Source: Paludibacteraceae bacterium
GTDB taxonomy: Bacteria; Bacteroidota; Bacteroidia; Bacteroidales; Paludibacteraceae
DNA: 64,000 nucleotides
NCBI GenBank assembly: GCA_905234685.1
Contig: CAJOIR010000002.1
Coordinates: 105,993-169,992 of the forward strand
Direction of reading: 5' to 3'
Part shown: piece after piece, positions 55,685-64,000 of the stretch
How the letters are laid out: each line of letters starts with the position of its first letter
Position numbering within the stretch: the first letter of the stretch is position 1
Translations under genes and position numbers: made by a program
Notes under the pieces: model-generated
Seen by the model: only the letters and a program-made list of their open reading frames with translations
What the model was told of the DNA's origin: nothing
The model's database searches: none

Positions 55685-56578
55685 TCAGGAATTCTTTCCT
55701 CTTGCACGAGGGTGAGCCTTCTTATACTCCTTTTTAATCTGCTCGAAAGTGGTATGAGTATATACCTGCGTAGCTGCAAGGCTGGCGTGACCAAGCAAGG
55801 TCTTGATGGTGTTTATGTCTGCTCCGTGGTCAAGCATGGTAGTAGCAAAGGTATGACGAAGCACGTGAGGAGACTGCTTTTTAAGCGTTGACACCTTGCT
55901 CATGTGATTGTGAACTACTGAGTATATATTACCCTTAGTCATAGGTCTACCCTTGTCGCCAAGTAGCAGTTCTCCATTATCGTCCTGCGCCTCCTTATTA
56001 CGAAGCGGCAGATAACGCGTTATGAGAGACAGCAACCAGTCGCCGACAGGAATGATTCTCTCCTTGTTGCGCTTACCTATAACACGTATCTGCTTCATCC
56101 CGAAGTCTACATCAGTACATTTCAATGCCAAAGCCTCTGCCTGTCTGATACCCGTTTGGTAAAGGAGTTCTATTACCAACATATCGCGTACTGAAACGAA
56201 GTCACTGACATTATCAACGTCTGCAGTTGCTCTTTCCATTTCGCTCTCCTTGTAAAACATAGGCAAAGGCAGTTTAAACTTAGGCGGTATGATACGAGCA
56301 GTAATATCTGTCTTAACATACCCTATTCTAAGAAGGTATTTCCAGAAAGAGTGACATGCAGATAACTTACGCCGCACGCTACGTGGAGAAATTCCCCTAT
56401 CAAGCTCTGCTATCATGAAAGCTTTAATATCGTCCTCAGTAGCGAGTTCGGGCTTGAATCTATCAGGCTTGACAGACAAGAACTCACACAAGGCATACAA
56501 GTCTGTCCGATATGAGGCAGCAGTAAGGGAGGAGTATCTTCGTTCTATGGTTATATATTCCAAGAACTTGTCGATCAT
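55685..56578 (-). CDS. Tyrosine recombinase, XerC/XerD family
   Basis: The product (297 residues from the chosen start) has the SAM-like core-binding domain (about 1-90) and the catalytic domain. All catalytic landmarks are visible: Arg in YQTGIRQAEAL, HVLRH (H-x-x-R), LLGHASLAATQ, and Tyr in VYTHT. Length and layout fit a Xer chromosome-dimer recombinase; no mobile-element genes are next to it. I chose 56578 (MIDKFLEYIT) over 56602 because GGAG lies at a proper distance upstream. I cannot tell XerC from XerD. Confidence 0.85.
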   Translation of the reverse strand: MIDKFLEYITIERRYSSLTAASYRTDLYALCEFLSVKPDRFKPELATEDDIKAFMIAELDRGISPRSVRRKLSACHSFWKYLLRIGYVKTDITARIIPPKFKLPLPMFYKESEMERATADVDNVSDFVSVRDMLVIELLYQTGIRQAEALALKCTDVDFGMKQIRVIGKRNKERIIPVGDWLLSLITRYLPLRNKEAQDDNGELLLGDKGRPMTKGNIYSVVHNHMSKVSTLKKQSPHVLRHTFATTMLDHGADINTIKTLLGHASLAATQVYTHTTFEQIKKEYKKAHPRARGKNS

Positions 56579-56628
56579 ACATATTTCTCCTGATTTTTTC
56601 ATATAGTATCTTCACCTCAAATACAAAA

Positions 56629-57276
56629 CTACACCTCTTTGCCGACTCCGTTCTCCCCTTCAAACGGGAACAAGCCAAACAATTCAGCATCAATTCTGTC
56701 GGTCACACTGCGAAAATCCTCAGGGTTGTCAGCAAACTTCACATGGTCACCATCAATAATGAGCAATCGACCTTTATAGTCGGAAATCCATTTTTCATAC
56801 TTGTCGTTAAGACCCTGCAAGTAGTCAATTCTCATTGATGATTCATACTCTCTTCCACGCTTCTGAATCTGTGCCACAAGATTAGGAATACTTGACCTTA
56901 TATATATAAGCAAGTCCGGCATCTTCACCAAAGACATCATCAGGTCGAAGAGATCGCAATAGTTCTTGAAGTCACGCTCCGACATATTACCCTGCTCATA
57001 CAAGTTAGGAGCGAAGATGCGAGCATCTTCGTAGATAGTCCTATCCTGAATGATAGTCTCTTTTGTCTTGCTGATATCAACGACATCCTGAAACCTCTTG
57101 TTCAGGAAATATATCTGTAGGTTGAAAGACCAGCGTGACATGTCAGCGTAGAAGTCCTCAAGATAGGGATTAAACTCCACGGACTCAAAACGCGGAGTCC
57201 AACCATAATGTTTGGCAAGCATATTGGTGAGTGTTGTCTTGCCGCATCCGATGTTTCCTGCAATTGCTATATGCAT
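56629..57276 (-). CDS. Deoxynucleoside kinase, paralogue 2
   Basis: The 215-residue P-loop kinase phosphorylates deoxynucleosides (dGK/dAK type) for nucleotide salvage. GNIGCGKTT (residues 7-15), DRTIYEDARIF (the ERS-like region, about 78-88) and QKRGREYE (the lid arginines, about 138-145) are present. It is clearly a paralogue of the next gene (57310-57927), with the same start MHIAIAGNIG. Two such kinases are often found in Bacteroidetes and may differ in purine and pyrimidine preference. The recombinase gene follows 26-50 bases later. Confidence 0.88.
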   Translation of the reverse strand: MHIAIAGNIGCGKTTLTNMLAKHYGWTPRFESVEFNPYLEDFYADMSRWSFNLQIYFLNKRFQDVVDISKTKETIIQDRTIYEDARIFAPNLYEQGNMSERDFKNYCDLFDLMMSLVKMPDLLIYIRSSIPNLVAQIQKRGREYESSMRIDYLQGLNDKYEKWISDYKGRLLIIDGDHVKFADNPEDFRSVTDRIDAELFGLFPFEGENGVGKEV

Positions 57277-57309
57277 ATGATTAAAGATTTGAAGATTCGA
57301 AGATAAATA

Positions 57310-57927
57310 TTAACTGAACAACCCAAACAATTCCGCGTCAATCTTGTTGATTATCCCAGCAAAGTCCTGAGGATTGTGCTCGAAGTCAAGTTCATCGCTC
57401 TCTATTACAAGCACCTTACCCTTATACTTATTAAAGATGAAGTCGTCATACCTCTCGTTGAGACCTTTAAGGTAATCAAGTTGCATCTGCTGCTCATATT
57501 CCCTACCCCGCTTCTGAATCTGCGAGACGAGCACAGGCACTGACTTGCGAAGGTATATCATAAGATCAGGAGTGCGCGTCACACGCGTCATCAACTGAAA
57601 GAGTTCCATGTAGGTTTGAAAGTCGCGGTCAGAGAGATTTCCCTGACGATAGTTGTTTTCCACAAAGACATACACACCTTCAAAGATAGAGCGGTCTTGT
57701 ATAACAGTATGGTCAGCCTTGGCTATGTCAAGCACGTCTTTAAAGCGTTGCTTGAGGAAGAACACTTCGAGGCAGAAAGACCACCGACTAATGTCTGAAT
57801 AATAGTCTTCCAAATAGGGATTCTGTATGACAGGTTCATAGCGAGCCTCCCAATGGTAATGCTGCGCCAACATACGTGTCAGCGTAGTCTTACCTGCTCC
57901 AATATTTCCTGCAATGGCAATATGCAT
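57310..57927 (-). CDS. Deoxynucleoside kinase, paralogue 1
   Basis: The 205-residue protein has the same architecture: GNIGAGKTT (7-15), QDRSIFEGVYVF (about 76-87) and QKRGREYEQQM (about 137-147). It is shorter at the C-terminus (ends AELFGLFS) than its partner. The pair is separated by 33 bases and is probably co-transcribed. The change from DRTIYEDA to DRSIFEGV near the active site hints at different substrate choice; that is an inference. Confidence 0.88.
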   Translation of the reverse strand: MHIAIAGNIGAGKTTLTRMLAQHYHWEARYEPVIQNPYLEDYYSDISRWSFCLEVFFLKQRFKDVLDIAKADHTVIQDRSIFEGVYVFVENNYRQGNLSDRDFQTYMELFQLMTRVTRTPDLMIYLRKSVPVLVSQIQKRGREYEQQMQLDYLKGLNERYDDFIFNKYKGKVLVIESDELDFEHNPQDFAGIINKIDAELFGLFS

Positions 57928-57991
57928 AACTATATCCGGTCTTCCGCTTGCAAAGTTATAAAAACATTCAAAATCTTACAAGAGAGAAAAA

Positions 57992-60031
57992 CTATTCAGC
58001 ATCCTGAGCAAGACGGACTGCGGCTCCCCAAGCACGCGCAGTCAACTGTCCAGGAATGATATAGTAGTAATTCACATAACTATAGTCATCCTTATACTCC
58101 GCAAGAAAAACGCCCTTAGCCTCTGTTGCGTCAATATCACCACGGTCAGAAGCCCAGTAATAATTCTTGTCGGATCTCCATTGTTGCTCCACTCTGTAAC
58201 CTGCAAAAGGCATAAATACCGCGCCTGCCTGCTCATATATATTCCAGATAGAGCGTGACATGGCATTGCTCTCACATTTACCTATGCGCCATGTCACAGC
58301 GCCCTTTGCCAACTCACAAGAAACGAAGCCGAGGTCAGTAGATGGCTTGAAGTTGTCAGGTAAGATGATGAATCCGTTAATCTTGTTACCGTTGCCATCG
58401 TAGTTATTGATAGAGGCGAAGCCTATGAGTTTTTCCGACCTTGTATGAAGCAGATATGCCCACTCATCGGAAGTAAGTGTTCTCCATTTACCTGAGCCTT
58501 CTACGCCTGAAGTGGTAGCGTCAGTGGGTAACAAATCATTTTTTGTGAGATATACTCCCCAATCATCGTCACTACCTGCAATGGCAGAAGTGGCGTAGTC
58601 ATTATTATAATTGGACGAACAATTGTAGGGCATAAATTTCTTACCGCTTGTTCCATAACCAAAGAGGTCAATCCATCCATTGTATGACTGGTCTATCTTC
58701 TCGTTGTTTTTGCCTATAATGTCATACTGGTTAGATGCAAACCGCCATTCTTTGTTCTTGGCATTATATTGAAGGTTACCCTTAGCAAAATATACCTTCT
58801 TGTCTTTAGCGACAGAGAAATAAGGTGTCTCTGCTAAAGGTGTACCAGAGTCTTCCTTGCCAGCACGGCGTACGTTGATAACAGCTTTTTCGTTGCCGAA
58901 GTCGGTAGTAATAGTAATCTTAGCAAACGCCTCCTTGTCATCGGTAGCGGGTTTCACCTTTATTATCAGTGTGCCGTTCTTATCTCCTTTGGTGGTAGAC
59001 GGAGAGGCAATCCTGTTGGCATTGGACGATGCCGTCCAAGAGTAGTTGCACTGAATCTTCACTGCGAAGTTGCCTCCTTCAGCTTTAGCATTGAGTGTGA
59101 GGGGCTCAACACTGAGTGTCGCCTCTGCAAGTCCTCTGCGTGTGATAGACATCTGTGCCATAACAGGCGTGTAGTTGTCGGAGCGCACTTCGGTCACAGT
59201 GATAACGCCAGATACTTTGTTAGTAGATGTAGCAGGTTCAACTTGTATAGAGAAAGATCCGTTGCCTTCGCCTTCTGCATTGGTGATGGTGAGCCAATCC
59301 ATATCCCAGTCGGCAGTAGCACGCCACTTGCAATTGCTTTCCACGCCTATATCGGCATTTCCTCCTGATGGCGGCATACTCATTGTAAGTGCCTTGATAA
59401 TGAGCGAAGTGGCGTCAGTGCCTCCTCGTTTGATGATGACAGTCTGCTCACCTGCTTCTTTGCCTTCGCCGTAAGGCGCAATGGTGAGTGTGGCAGTAGT
59501 CTCATTCGGTGTAGTAGCCTCAGCGACAGTTACCGTGATGTTATCGTTGTTCTGACTGACGCCTTTGCTTACCTTAGCCCAACTGGCATTGCTGGATATA
59601 GACCACCTGATATTACTCTCCACTTTGATGGTGTATTCTCCTCCGTTCTTGGGAGTGAAAATCTCCTTGTCAGATACGACCTCGAGTGCAGGCGCTGCCT
59701 TTGGAGCACGCGTGATGCTTAATTCTGCAGTCTCTCCGGCAGAAGTGAAGACAAGTTTGGCATAGGATTCCGTGTTCTCCTTGTTAACAGCAATTCTGAC
59801 ACTGATTACAGCATTGCCATCTCCAGACTGTGGAGATACAGAAACCCAGGAAGCATCGGAAGTTACCGACCATGCAGCGTTAGCAGTAAGCGCAATCTCA
59901 TAGTCTCCACCCATGTCAGGGCACGTGATGACAGCCGGGTCAACGGATAATTTCTTGGTGTCGGGCTCTACCGGATTATTACAAGTAGCAAGTACAATTG
60001 CAGCAAAAGCGAAAAGAAGAATTTTTTTCAT
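57992..60031 (-). CDS. BACON-repeat lipoprotein with C-terminal FISUMP-like domain
   Basis: The 679-residue protein starts MKKILLFAFAAIVLATCNNP, a lipobox signal peptide with Cys17. Four BACON modules follow (about residues 25-110, 115-205, 212-305 and 308-395), each with the pattern W-x-S/A-x-S-x-x-A/W near its middle. The last 270 residues (from KKVYFAKGNLQY) resemble the paralogous domains of Bacteroidales and Fibrobacter surface proteins. BACON modules often accompany glycan-acting proteins, but no catalytic domain is seen. A promoter with a leader of about 33 bases supports the start; a longer frame to 60073 overlaps the promoter. Confidence 0.85.
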   Translation of the reverse strand: MKKILLFAFAAIVLATCNNPVEPDTKKLSVDPAVITCPDMGGDYEIALTANAAWSVTSDASWVSVSPQSGDGNAVISVRIAVNKENTESYAKLVFTSAGETAELSITRAPKAAPALEVVSDKEIFTPKNGGEYTIKVESNIRWSISSNASWAKVSKGVSQNNDNITVTVAEATTPNETTATLTIAPYGEGKEAGEQTVIIKRGGTDATSLIIKALTMSMPPSGGNADIGVESNCKWRATADWDMDWLTITNAEGEGNGSFSIQVEPATSTNKVSGVITVTEVRSDNYTPVMAQMSITRRGLAEATLSVEPLTLNAKAEGGNFAVKIQCNYSWTASSNANRIASPSTTKGDKNGTLIIKVKPATDDKEAFAKITITTDFGNEKAVINVRRAGKEDSGTPLAETPYFSVAKDKKVYFAKGNLQYNAKNKEWRFASNQYDIIGKNNEKIDQSYNGWIDLFGYGTSGKKFMPYNCSSNYNNDYATSAIAGSDDDWGVYLTKNDLLPTDATTSGVEGSGKWRTLTSDEWAYLLHTRSEKLIGFASINNYDGNGNKINGFIILPDNFKPSTDLGFVSCELAKGAVTWRIGKCESNAMSRSIWNIYEQAGAVFMPFAGYRVEQQWRSDKNYYWASDRGDIDATEAKGVFLAEYKDDYSYVNYYYIIPGQLTARAWGAAVRLAQDAE

Positions 60032-60070
60032 TTCAGTATAAGTTATGATTGAACATTCCATAATCAGCGG

Positions 60071-60100
60071 CAAATATACAACAAATAATCGGAATACAAA
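60071..60100 (-). promoter_or_regulatory. Promoter of the BACON lipoprotein gene
   Basis: On the minus strand TTTG (60097-60100), 18 bases and TATATTTG (60071-60078) precede the start codon by about 40 bases. Confidence 0.7.
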
Positions 60101-60126
60101 AGAGCAAGAAGAATTATCTTGCTCTT
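60100..60126 (-). terminator. Terminator of the serine-hydrolase operon
   Basis: A 10-base stem (AAGAGCAAGA with TCTTGCTCTT), 7-base loop, is followed on the minus strand by TTGTATTCC. It ends the transcript from the hydrolase and overlaps the -33 element of the next promoter. Confidence 0.75.
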
Positions 60127-60258
60127 AAGTTTATCGTCCGTGTATCGTTCGTATATCGTTCGTATATCGTTCGTGTATCGTTCGTGAAGGTATAGTTAGA
60201 GAATGGTTAAGGGGAGGAGGGGTTAGGGGTGAGAGATTAGGGGTGAGGGGTTAGGGGA
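60127..60258. repeat. Two tandem-repeat tracts downstream of the serine hydrolase
   Basis: The first tract (60134-60187) has four or five copies of an 11-base unit, GTATATCGTTC or GTGTATCGTTC. The second (about 60208-60258) is G-rich, with GGGGAGGAGG, then GGGGTTAGG and GGGTGAG units. It could form a G-quadruplex on the plus strand. No gene is seen in the region. Confidence 0.75.
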
Positions 60259-61407
60259 TTAGTGGCGGAAGACAGAAAACACCACATCGGCAAGTGCGCC
60301 ACGCAGAGGGTTAAGGTTGCCTTTGTCATAAGGGTGTACACGGTTGGTAAGGATGATAAGGCAAAGCTCCTCATCAGGATCAACAATCATAGAAGTACCC
60401 GTATAACCTGTATGACAATAGGTATCAGGTCCGAAGAGAGAACCTGTGTAAGAAGTGATGGAATCGTTGTGCCCCCATCCAAGCGTCCTTCCGGAGAAAG
60501 CCAGTGAATCGGGCATAGAAGTCATTTCGTGTACATAAGTATTATTCTTGTTCCTAAGCAAGAACTGCCCCAACCGCGCAAGGTCTTCAGCACAAGAAAA
60601 GACACCAGCATTGCCGGAGTTGCCATGATTCATGACACGTGCGAGGGGGTCGTGCACTACGCCATACAACAAGAGTGAATCGGCGTCAGGCACAGGTATA
60701 TACTCAGTAGGAGCAATGAGAGGCAGGAGGGTGGAATCAGGCATATAGGAGGTATGCGCCATTAAGAGCGGTTCAAAGACACGCTCACGTGCCACCTCGC
60801 AAAGAGGTTTGCCGCAGATATTCTGCACGACATGCTGAAGCAGGATGAAATTAAGGCAGGAATAACGACATTTCTCACCCGGCATAGACAGACGCGGGCA
60901 TTTGCTAATACTATCGAGCAATGCCTCGGGCGTAGGTTCGCCATAATGCTCACAGAGACGTTTGACATTAAGATAAGGAGGCAAACCAGAAGTGTGGGTA
61001 AGAAGATGTGTGATATTAAAGGAGTCTGTCAACTGAGGAATATACTTCGACGCAAGATCCTGCAAGCCAAGTCTGCCTTCGCTGACGAGAGAGAAGACAC
61101 ACATTGCAGTAGAGGTAGGTTTGCTGAGTGAAGCAAGGTCGAAGACGGTGTTGACAGACATCTGGAGAGTGTCAGGAAAGACCTGTCGATTGCCATAAGC
61201 ACGAAGGAAGAGAACAGTGTCAGCATCAGTAACGCAGACCACGCCACCAGGTATAAGGCGTTGAGCAACAGCATCGTTCATAAGGCTGTCGATGGAGGAC
61301 ACGTCAGCGAGAGGACGATGACATATACGTTGTCCACGAGCAGTGCATACCGAGAACAAGAGCAGAACAGCCACGCCGGTAAACAATATGAGTAGAGACC
61401 TTCTCAT
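60259..61407 (-). CDS. Beta-lactamase-fold serine hydrolase
   Basis: The 382-residue secreted protein has a signal peptide (MRRSLLILFTGVAVLLLFSVCTA) and a class C beta-lactamase/DD-peptidase fold. The S-x-x-K motif is SLSK in FDLASLSKPTSTAM, the second motif region is YSCLNFILL where the usual is YSN, and the third is HTGYTG in place of KTG. The Cys at the Asn position is a notable change; the enzyme may be an esterase or a divergent peptidase. It begins 4 bases after the stop of the large repeat protein, so the two are one operon. Confidence 0.85.
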   Translation of the reverse strand: MRRSLLILFTGVAVLLLFSVCTARGQRICHRPLADVSSIDSLMNDAVAQRLIPGGVVCVTDADTVLFLRAYGNRQVFPDTLQMSVNTVFDLASLSKPTSTAMCVFSLVSEGRLGLQDLASKYIPQLTDSFNITHLLTHTSGLPPYLNVKRLCEHYGEPTPEALLDSISKCPRLSMPGEKCRYSCLNFILLQHVVQNICGKPLCEVARERVFEPLLMAHTSYMPDSTLLPLIAPTEYIPVPDADSLLLYGVVHDPLARVMNHGNSGNAGVFSCAEDLARLGQFLLRNKNNTYVHEMTSMPDSLAFSGRTLGWGHNDSITSYTGSLFGPDTYCHTGYTGTSMIVDPDEELCLIILTNRVHPYDKGNLNPLRGALADVVFSVFRH

Positions 61408-61411
61408 TGAT

Positions 61412-64000
61412 TTACTTCACAATGAACTTGAGAGTCTTCTTGCGCTCCTCAGTAATGACACGCAAGAAATATATGCCTGCCGGCAGAGCCGGAGCATAGT
61501 CATAGAAGGTGGTGTTTGAGACCTGTGTCTCGAAATATGTATGCCCTGAAGCATCGAAGACAAGAATCTGTGCATTTTCGTCTGCATGCAGACCGAGGAG
61601 TGTGACAGTCTCCTTCTTACTGATGATGGCGGGAGCAATGACGAAGTCTTCGTATGCAGTGGCATCATAACGTACAGAGCGAGAGAAAAGTGTGCTTGAG
61701 CATACCGCCAACTCAGGTTGCGGGGGCAAGTTAATGCGAGCATAGTAAGCAGCAGAAGGCAAAGCCAACCGACACAGGCTAAGAGCGCTGCCAGAAGCAA
61801 CGAGTTTGTCAGTATCAGCATCTTGAGTCTCGGAGTCAACACCGCCAACGACCTGATACCAGTCAACATCAGAATCGCTGAATACATATCCGAGGTGATA
61901 CATGCGAGTGGTATCAACCATGAGCAGGCTACCATCCTCCTCCACATCAACATAGACGACAGAGAAGCAAGAGCCGTCAACATCAAGCCTGCCGTGAGAA
62001 ACAAGCACAGTCACAGGTTGGGAGACAGACAGAGCACAGTTGGTATGAATGACGAAACGGAGAGTTAGAGAATCGAGCTCAGGCACGACAGTGCCGAAGT
62101 AACGGTTGAACGTTTTGCTTCCGGTGTCATAAAACTCCCAGTAAGACTCAGAATAAGCGAGAGATGGGTTATCGGTATGCCACTGAGCAAGGGTCTGTTC
62201 AGTAGCCGTCTGAGCGTCAAGCGGCTTGCCAGTATGCGCCTTCGGCAAGACAGAGATCACAGGACTGAGCACCTCAGCAGACGGGTGCAAAGTAATGGTA
62301 AATATGCGTTTACACCAGACGTCGGGTTCATACTCGAAGTCAGTAGTATCGACATAAGCAGCAACATTGCCGGAATATTGCACCACCCTACCAGAAGGCA
62401 AAGTGTAGTCTTCACCCTCGCACATGACATCATCCTGCACGACATAGACTGTGAATGGCACAACACGGAATACCGCTGTCAGTGAGGAGTCAGATTCGAC
62501 GCGAAGGTCATATACAGAAGACGTTGTTCCATCAGACCACTGAACGAACTGATAGCCGTCAGCAGGTGTTGCCGTAAGATGAGCAATATCCTCATAGTTG
62601 TATGTGCCACCGCCAGTGACAGTGCCACGTTCGGCGTCACAATCGACCTGAATGACATACCGGTTGCGCTCATAGAAAGCAGTGAAGGAAGTGTCATCAC
62701 CGGCAACAGGTATGACCTGAGCAACAGTAGTCGCGTCTCCCCACTGAAGGAAATGCCAACCATAGACGTCAGGCGGGTTGATGGTGGCTGACTGTCCACA
62801 AGGCATATCAATATACATGTCTTCATGCGCCTGTTGCGGTACAAAGACGATGTGACACTTATAGTTATGACGAGTGAGAGAGGCTGTCAGGACAGAGTCG
62901 GAAGTGAGGTGAACGGTGCGAGAGGCAGAGGCTGGTGCGCCATCGCTCCACGCAGAGACCTCGAAGCAGTTGTCATCAGGGATGACAGAGACATTGACAT
63001 CAGTACCATTGGCATAGACACCAGCACCCGTGACAATAGCAGTGCCTCCATCAACATTGACTACCAAAGTATAGAGGTCTTCCTCAAACAAGGCTGTCAG
63101 AGTAGTATCGGAGGTGATGGTGAAAGTGAATGGATTGTCTGTGGAGTTGTTCTCCTGCCAGCATTTGAAGCGATAACCGTCGATAGCAGTAGCATTGCAA
63201 GTGACCTCAGTGCCACAATTAAAAGTGCCGCCACCAGTGACACTACCCTTGGCAGGGTCAGATGAAACGACTGTGACGGTATATTGGCGGACAGAGAACA
63301 GAGCACGGACAGTAGTATCGGAGTGAACCACAAAAGTTTTGGAAAGAGCAGTTGTGCCATCCTCCCAACTGATGAAGTCGTAACACGGGTCGGCAGTGAA
63401 AGTGACAGTAGCCGACTCTCCATCGACATACTTGGTTTTGTCTGTATTACCTACCGCCGCTCCTGCAGGGTCAGACTCGAAAGTGACCACATATAACGAC
63501 GAGAAGAGAGCCGTGAACTGATGCGGAGTATTTTCATCGAGGACAACAGTGCGCACCGAGTCGGCAGAACCATCGCTCCAGCCGAGGAATACACACCCCT
63601 CAGCAGCGACAGGAGTAAGCTCAAAGATACTGCCACAAGGCATATCAAGAAAAGCAGAAGTGTAATTGCTACCGAGATATTCACCCGAAACGCTACCACA
63701 TGCAGCGTCATCAGGTCCGAAAGTTATATGAAACAGTTTCTCCTTGAAATGACAAGTGAACACAGTGTCCTGAGTGACAGGTCCTACTTGTCCTGAAGGC
63801 CGCATCTTGTCCTGCAAAGAACCATACTGCCAATAGTCGTACTCATAGCAGGCATCGGGAGTGTTAAACAGGGTGATATAATCCCCGCACTCAACAAGTG
63901 TGTCGGTAACGCCACCAGTAGTGAAAGCCGTGCCGTGAGAAGGATTATCAGGCTGAAGAATGACATGAAACTTCTTCCGTTCGGTGAGCAGACGAATAGT
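61412..64000 (-). CDS. Large T9SS surface protein with Listeria-Bacteroides (InlB B) repeats, 5' end outside the window
   Basis: The reading frame is open to the right edge, with 862 residues visible; an internal ATG at 63817 is not the true start. Seven repeats of 70-85 residues carry the pattern W-x-D/E-G and end in TALF or similar (for example FLGWSDG, ISWEDGT, QWSDGT). This is the InlB B-repeat or Listeria-Bacteroides repeat fold. A lower-repeat region follows, and the last 80 residues (LLGLHADENAQILVFDASGH and LPAGIYFLRV) are a T9SS type A sorting domain ending in KFIVK. It is probably an adhesin or surface-layer protein; no catalytic domain is visible. Confidence 0.85.
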   Translation of the reverse strand, partial: TIRLLTERKKFHVILQPDNPSHGTAFTTGGVTDTLVECGDYITLFNTPDACYEYDYWQYGSLQDKMRPSGQVGPVTQDTVFTCHFKEKLFHITFGPDDAACGSVSGEYLGSNYTSAFLDMPCGSIFELTPVAAEGCVFLGWSDGSADSVRTVVLDENTPHQFTALFSSLYVVTFESDPAGAAVGNTDKTKYVDGESATVTFTADPCYDFISWEDGTTALSKTFVVHSDTTVRALFSVRQYTVTVVSSDPAKGSVTGGGTFNCGTEVTCNATAIDGYRFKCWQENNSTDNPFTFTITSDTTLTALFEEDLYTLVVNVDGGTAIVTGAGVYANGTDVNVSVIPDDNCFEVSAWSDGAPASASRTVHLTSDSVLTASLTRHNYKCHIVFVPQQAHEDMYIDMPCGQSATINPPDVYGWHFLQWGDATTVAQVIPVAGDDTSFTAFYERNRYVIQVDCDAERGTVTGGGTYNYEDIAHLTATPADGYQFVQWSDGTTSSVYDLRVESDSSLTAVFRVVPFTVYVVQDDVMCEGEDYTLPSGRVVQYSGNVAAYVDTTDFEYEPDVWCKRIFTITLHPSAEVLSPVISVLPKAHTGKPLDAQTATEQTLAQWHTDNPSLAYSESYWEFYDTGSKTFNRYFGTVVPELDSLTLRFVIHTNCALSVSQPVTVLVSHGRLDVDGSCFSVVYVDVEEDGSLLMVDTTRMYHLGYVFSDSDVDWYQVVGGVDSETQDADTDKLVASGSALSLCRLALPSAAYYARINLPPQPELAVCSSTLFSRSVRYDATAYEDFVIAPAIISKKETVTLLGLHADENAQILVFDASGHTYFETQVSNTTFYDYAPALPAGIYFLRVITEERKKTLKFIVK

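Noticed and set aside
55685-56578. Integrase of a mobile element
   Set aside because: No att repeats, tRNA target or element genes adjoin it. A housekeeping Xer recombinase is more likely.
60127-60258. Possible CRISPR array
   Set aside because: The repeats are 11 bases long and directly adjacent, without unique spacers, and no cas genes are present.

Overview
The window looks like a chromosome segment of a Bacteroidales bacterium, possibly Prevotella-like; the family is not settled. The reasons are a SprA-type outer-membrane translocon of the type IX secretion system (T9SS), BACON and Listeria-Bacteroides repeat surface proteins with T9SS-like tails, DUF4290, DUF5683 and DUF4874/DUF4832 proteins, and many promoters of the Bacteroidetes type (TTTG, about 19-20 bases, then TAnnTTTG).

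Layout. 1-1.1 kb: a sugar-kinase-like phosphotransferase. 1.1-6.8 kb: three tandem paralogous secreted DUF4874/DUF4832 proteins from one strong promoter. 7-15.2 kb: ruvA followed by the very large sprA. 15.2-15.8 kb: the only long stretch without a gene. 15.8-23.4 kb (+): a family 9 glycosyltransferase, parA, parB, a DUF5683 membrane protein, a lytic transglycosylase with LysM, a MerR regulator and a YfhO-type membrane protein. 23.4-29.0 kb (-): a tightly packed six-gene surface-sugar operon. 29.1-33.1 kb (+): a divergent operon with a GT4 glycosyltransferase and a complete-looking set for GDP-D-glycero-D-manno-heptose (hddA, gmhA, hddC-gmhB fusion). 33-41.9 kb: thiL, tRNA-Phe, a NadR-type kinase, a fucose-isomerase-like protein, a secreted endonuclease I, a DUF4290 protein, an exonuclease/phosphatase-family protein, ssb and a DUF3298 lipoprotein. 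42-55.3 kb (-): the classical block tRNA-Thr, tRNA-Tyr, tRNA-Gly, tRNA-Thr, tuf, tRNA-Trp, secE, nusG, rplK, rplA, rplJ, rplL, rpoB, rpoC. 55.3-64 kb (-): hpf, a tyrosine recombinase, two deoxynucleoside kinases, a BACON lipoprotein, a serine hydrolase, and a repeat-rich T9SS cargo protein that runs off the right edge.

The most interesting region is 23.4-29.0 kb. In transcription order it encodes a KdsC-like phosphatase, a glycosyltransferase with the three short motifs of bacterial sialyltransferases, an HMGL-like (DRE-TIM) aldolase fused to a DUF115-like Rossmann domain, a CMP-sugar (NeuA-like) synthetase and two further glycosyltransferases. No NeuB/KdsA-type PEP-dependent synthase is visible. 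My inference is a pathway in which the aldolase makes a 3-deoxy-2-keto sugar acid, which is dephosphorylated, activated with CMP and transferred to a surface glycan. The divergent neighbouring operon would supply GDP-heptose for the same or another glycan. T9SS cargo in Bacteroidetes is often attached to a lipopolysaccharide, so SprA, the cargo proteins and this sugar locus could be functionally linked, but the sequence does not show that.
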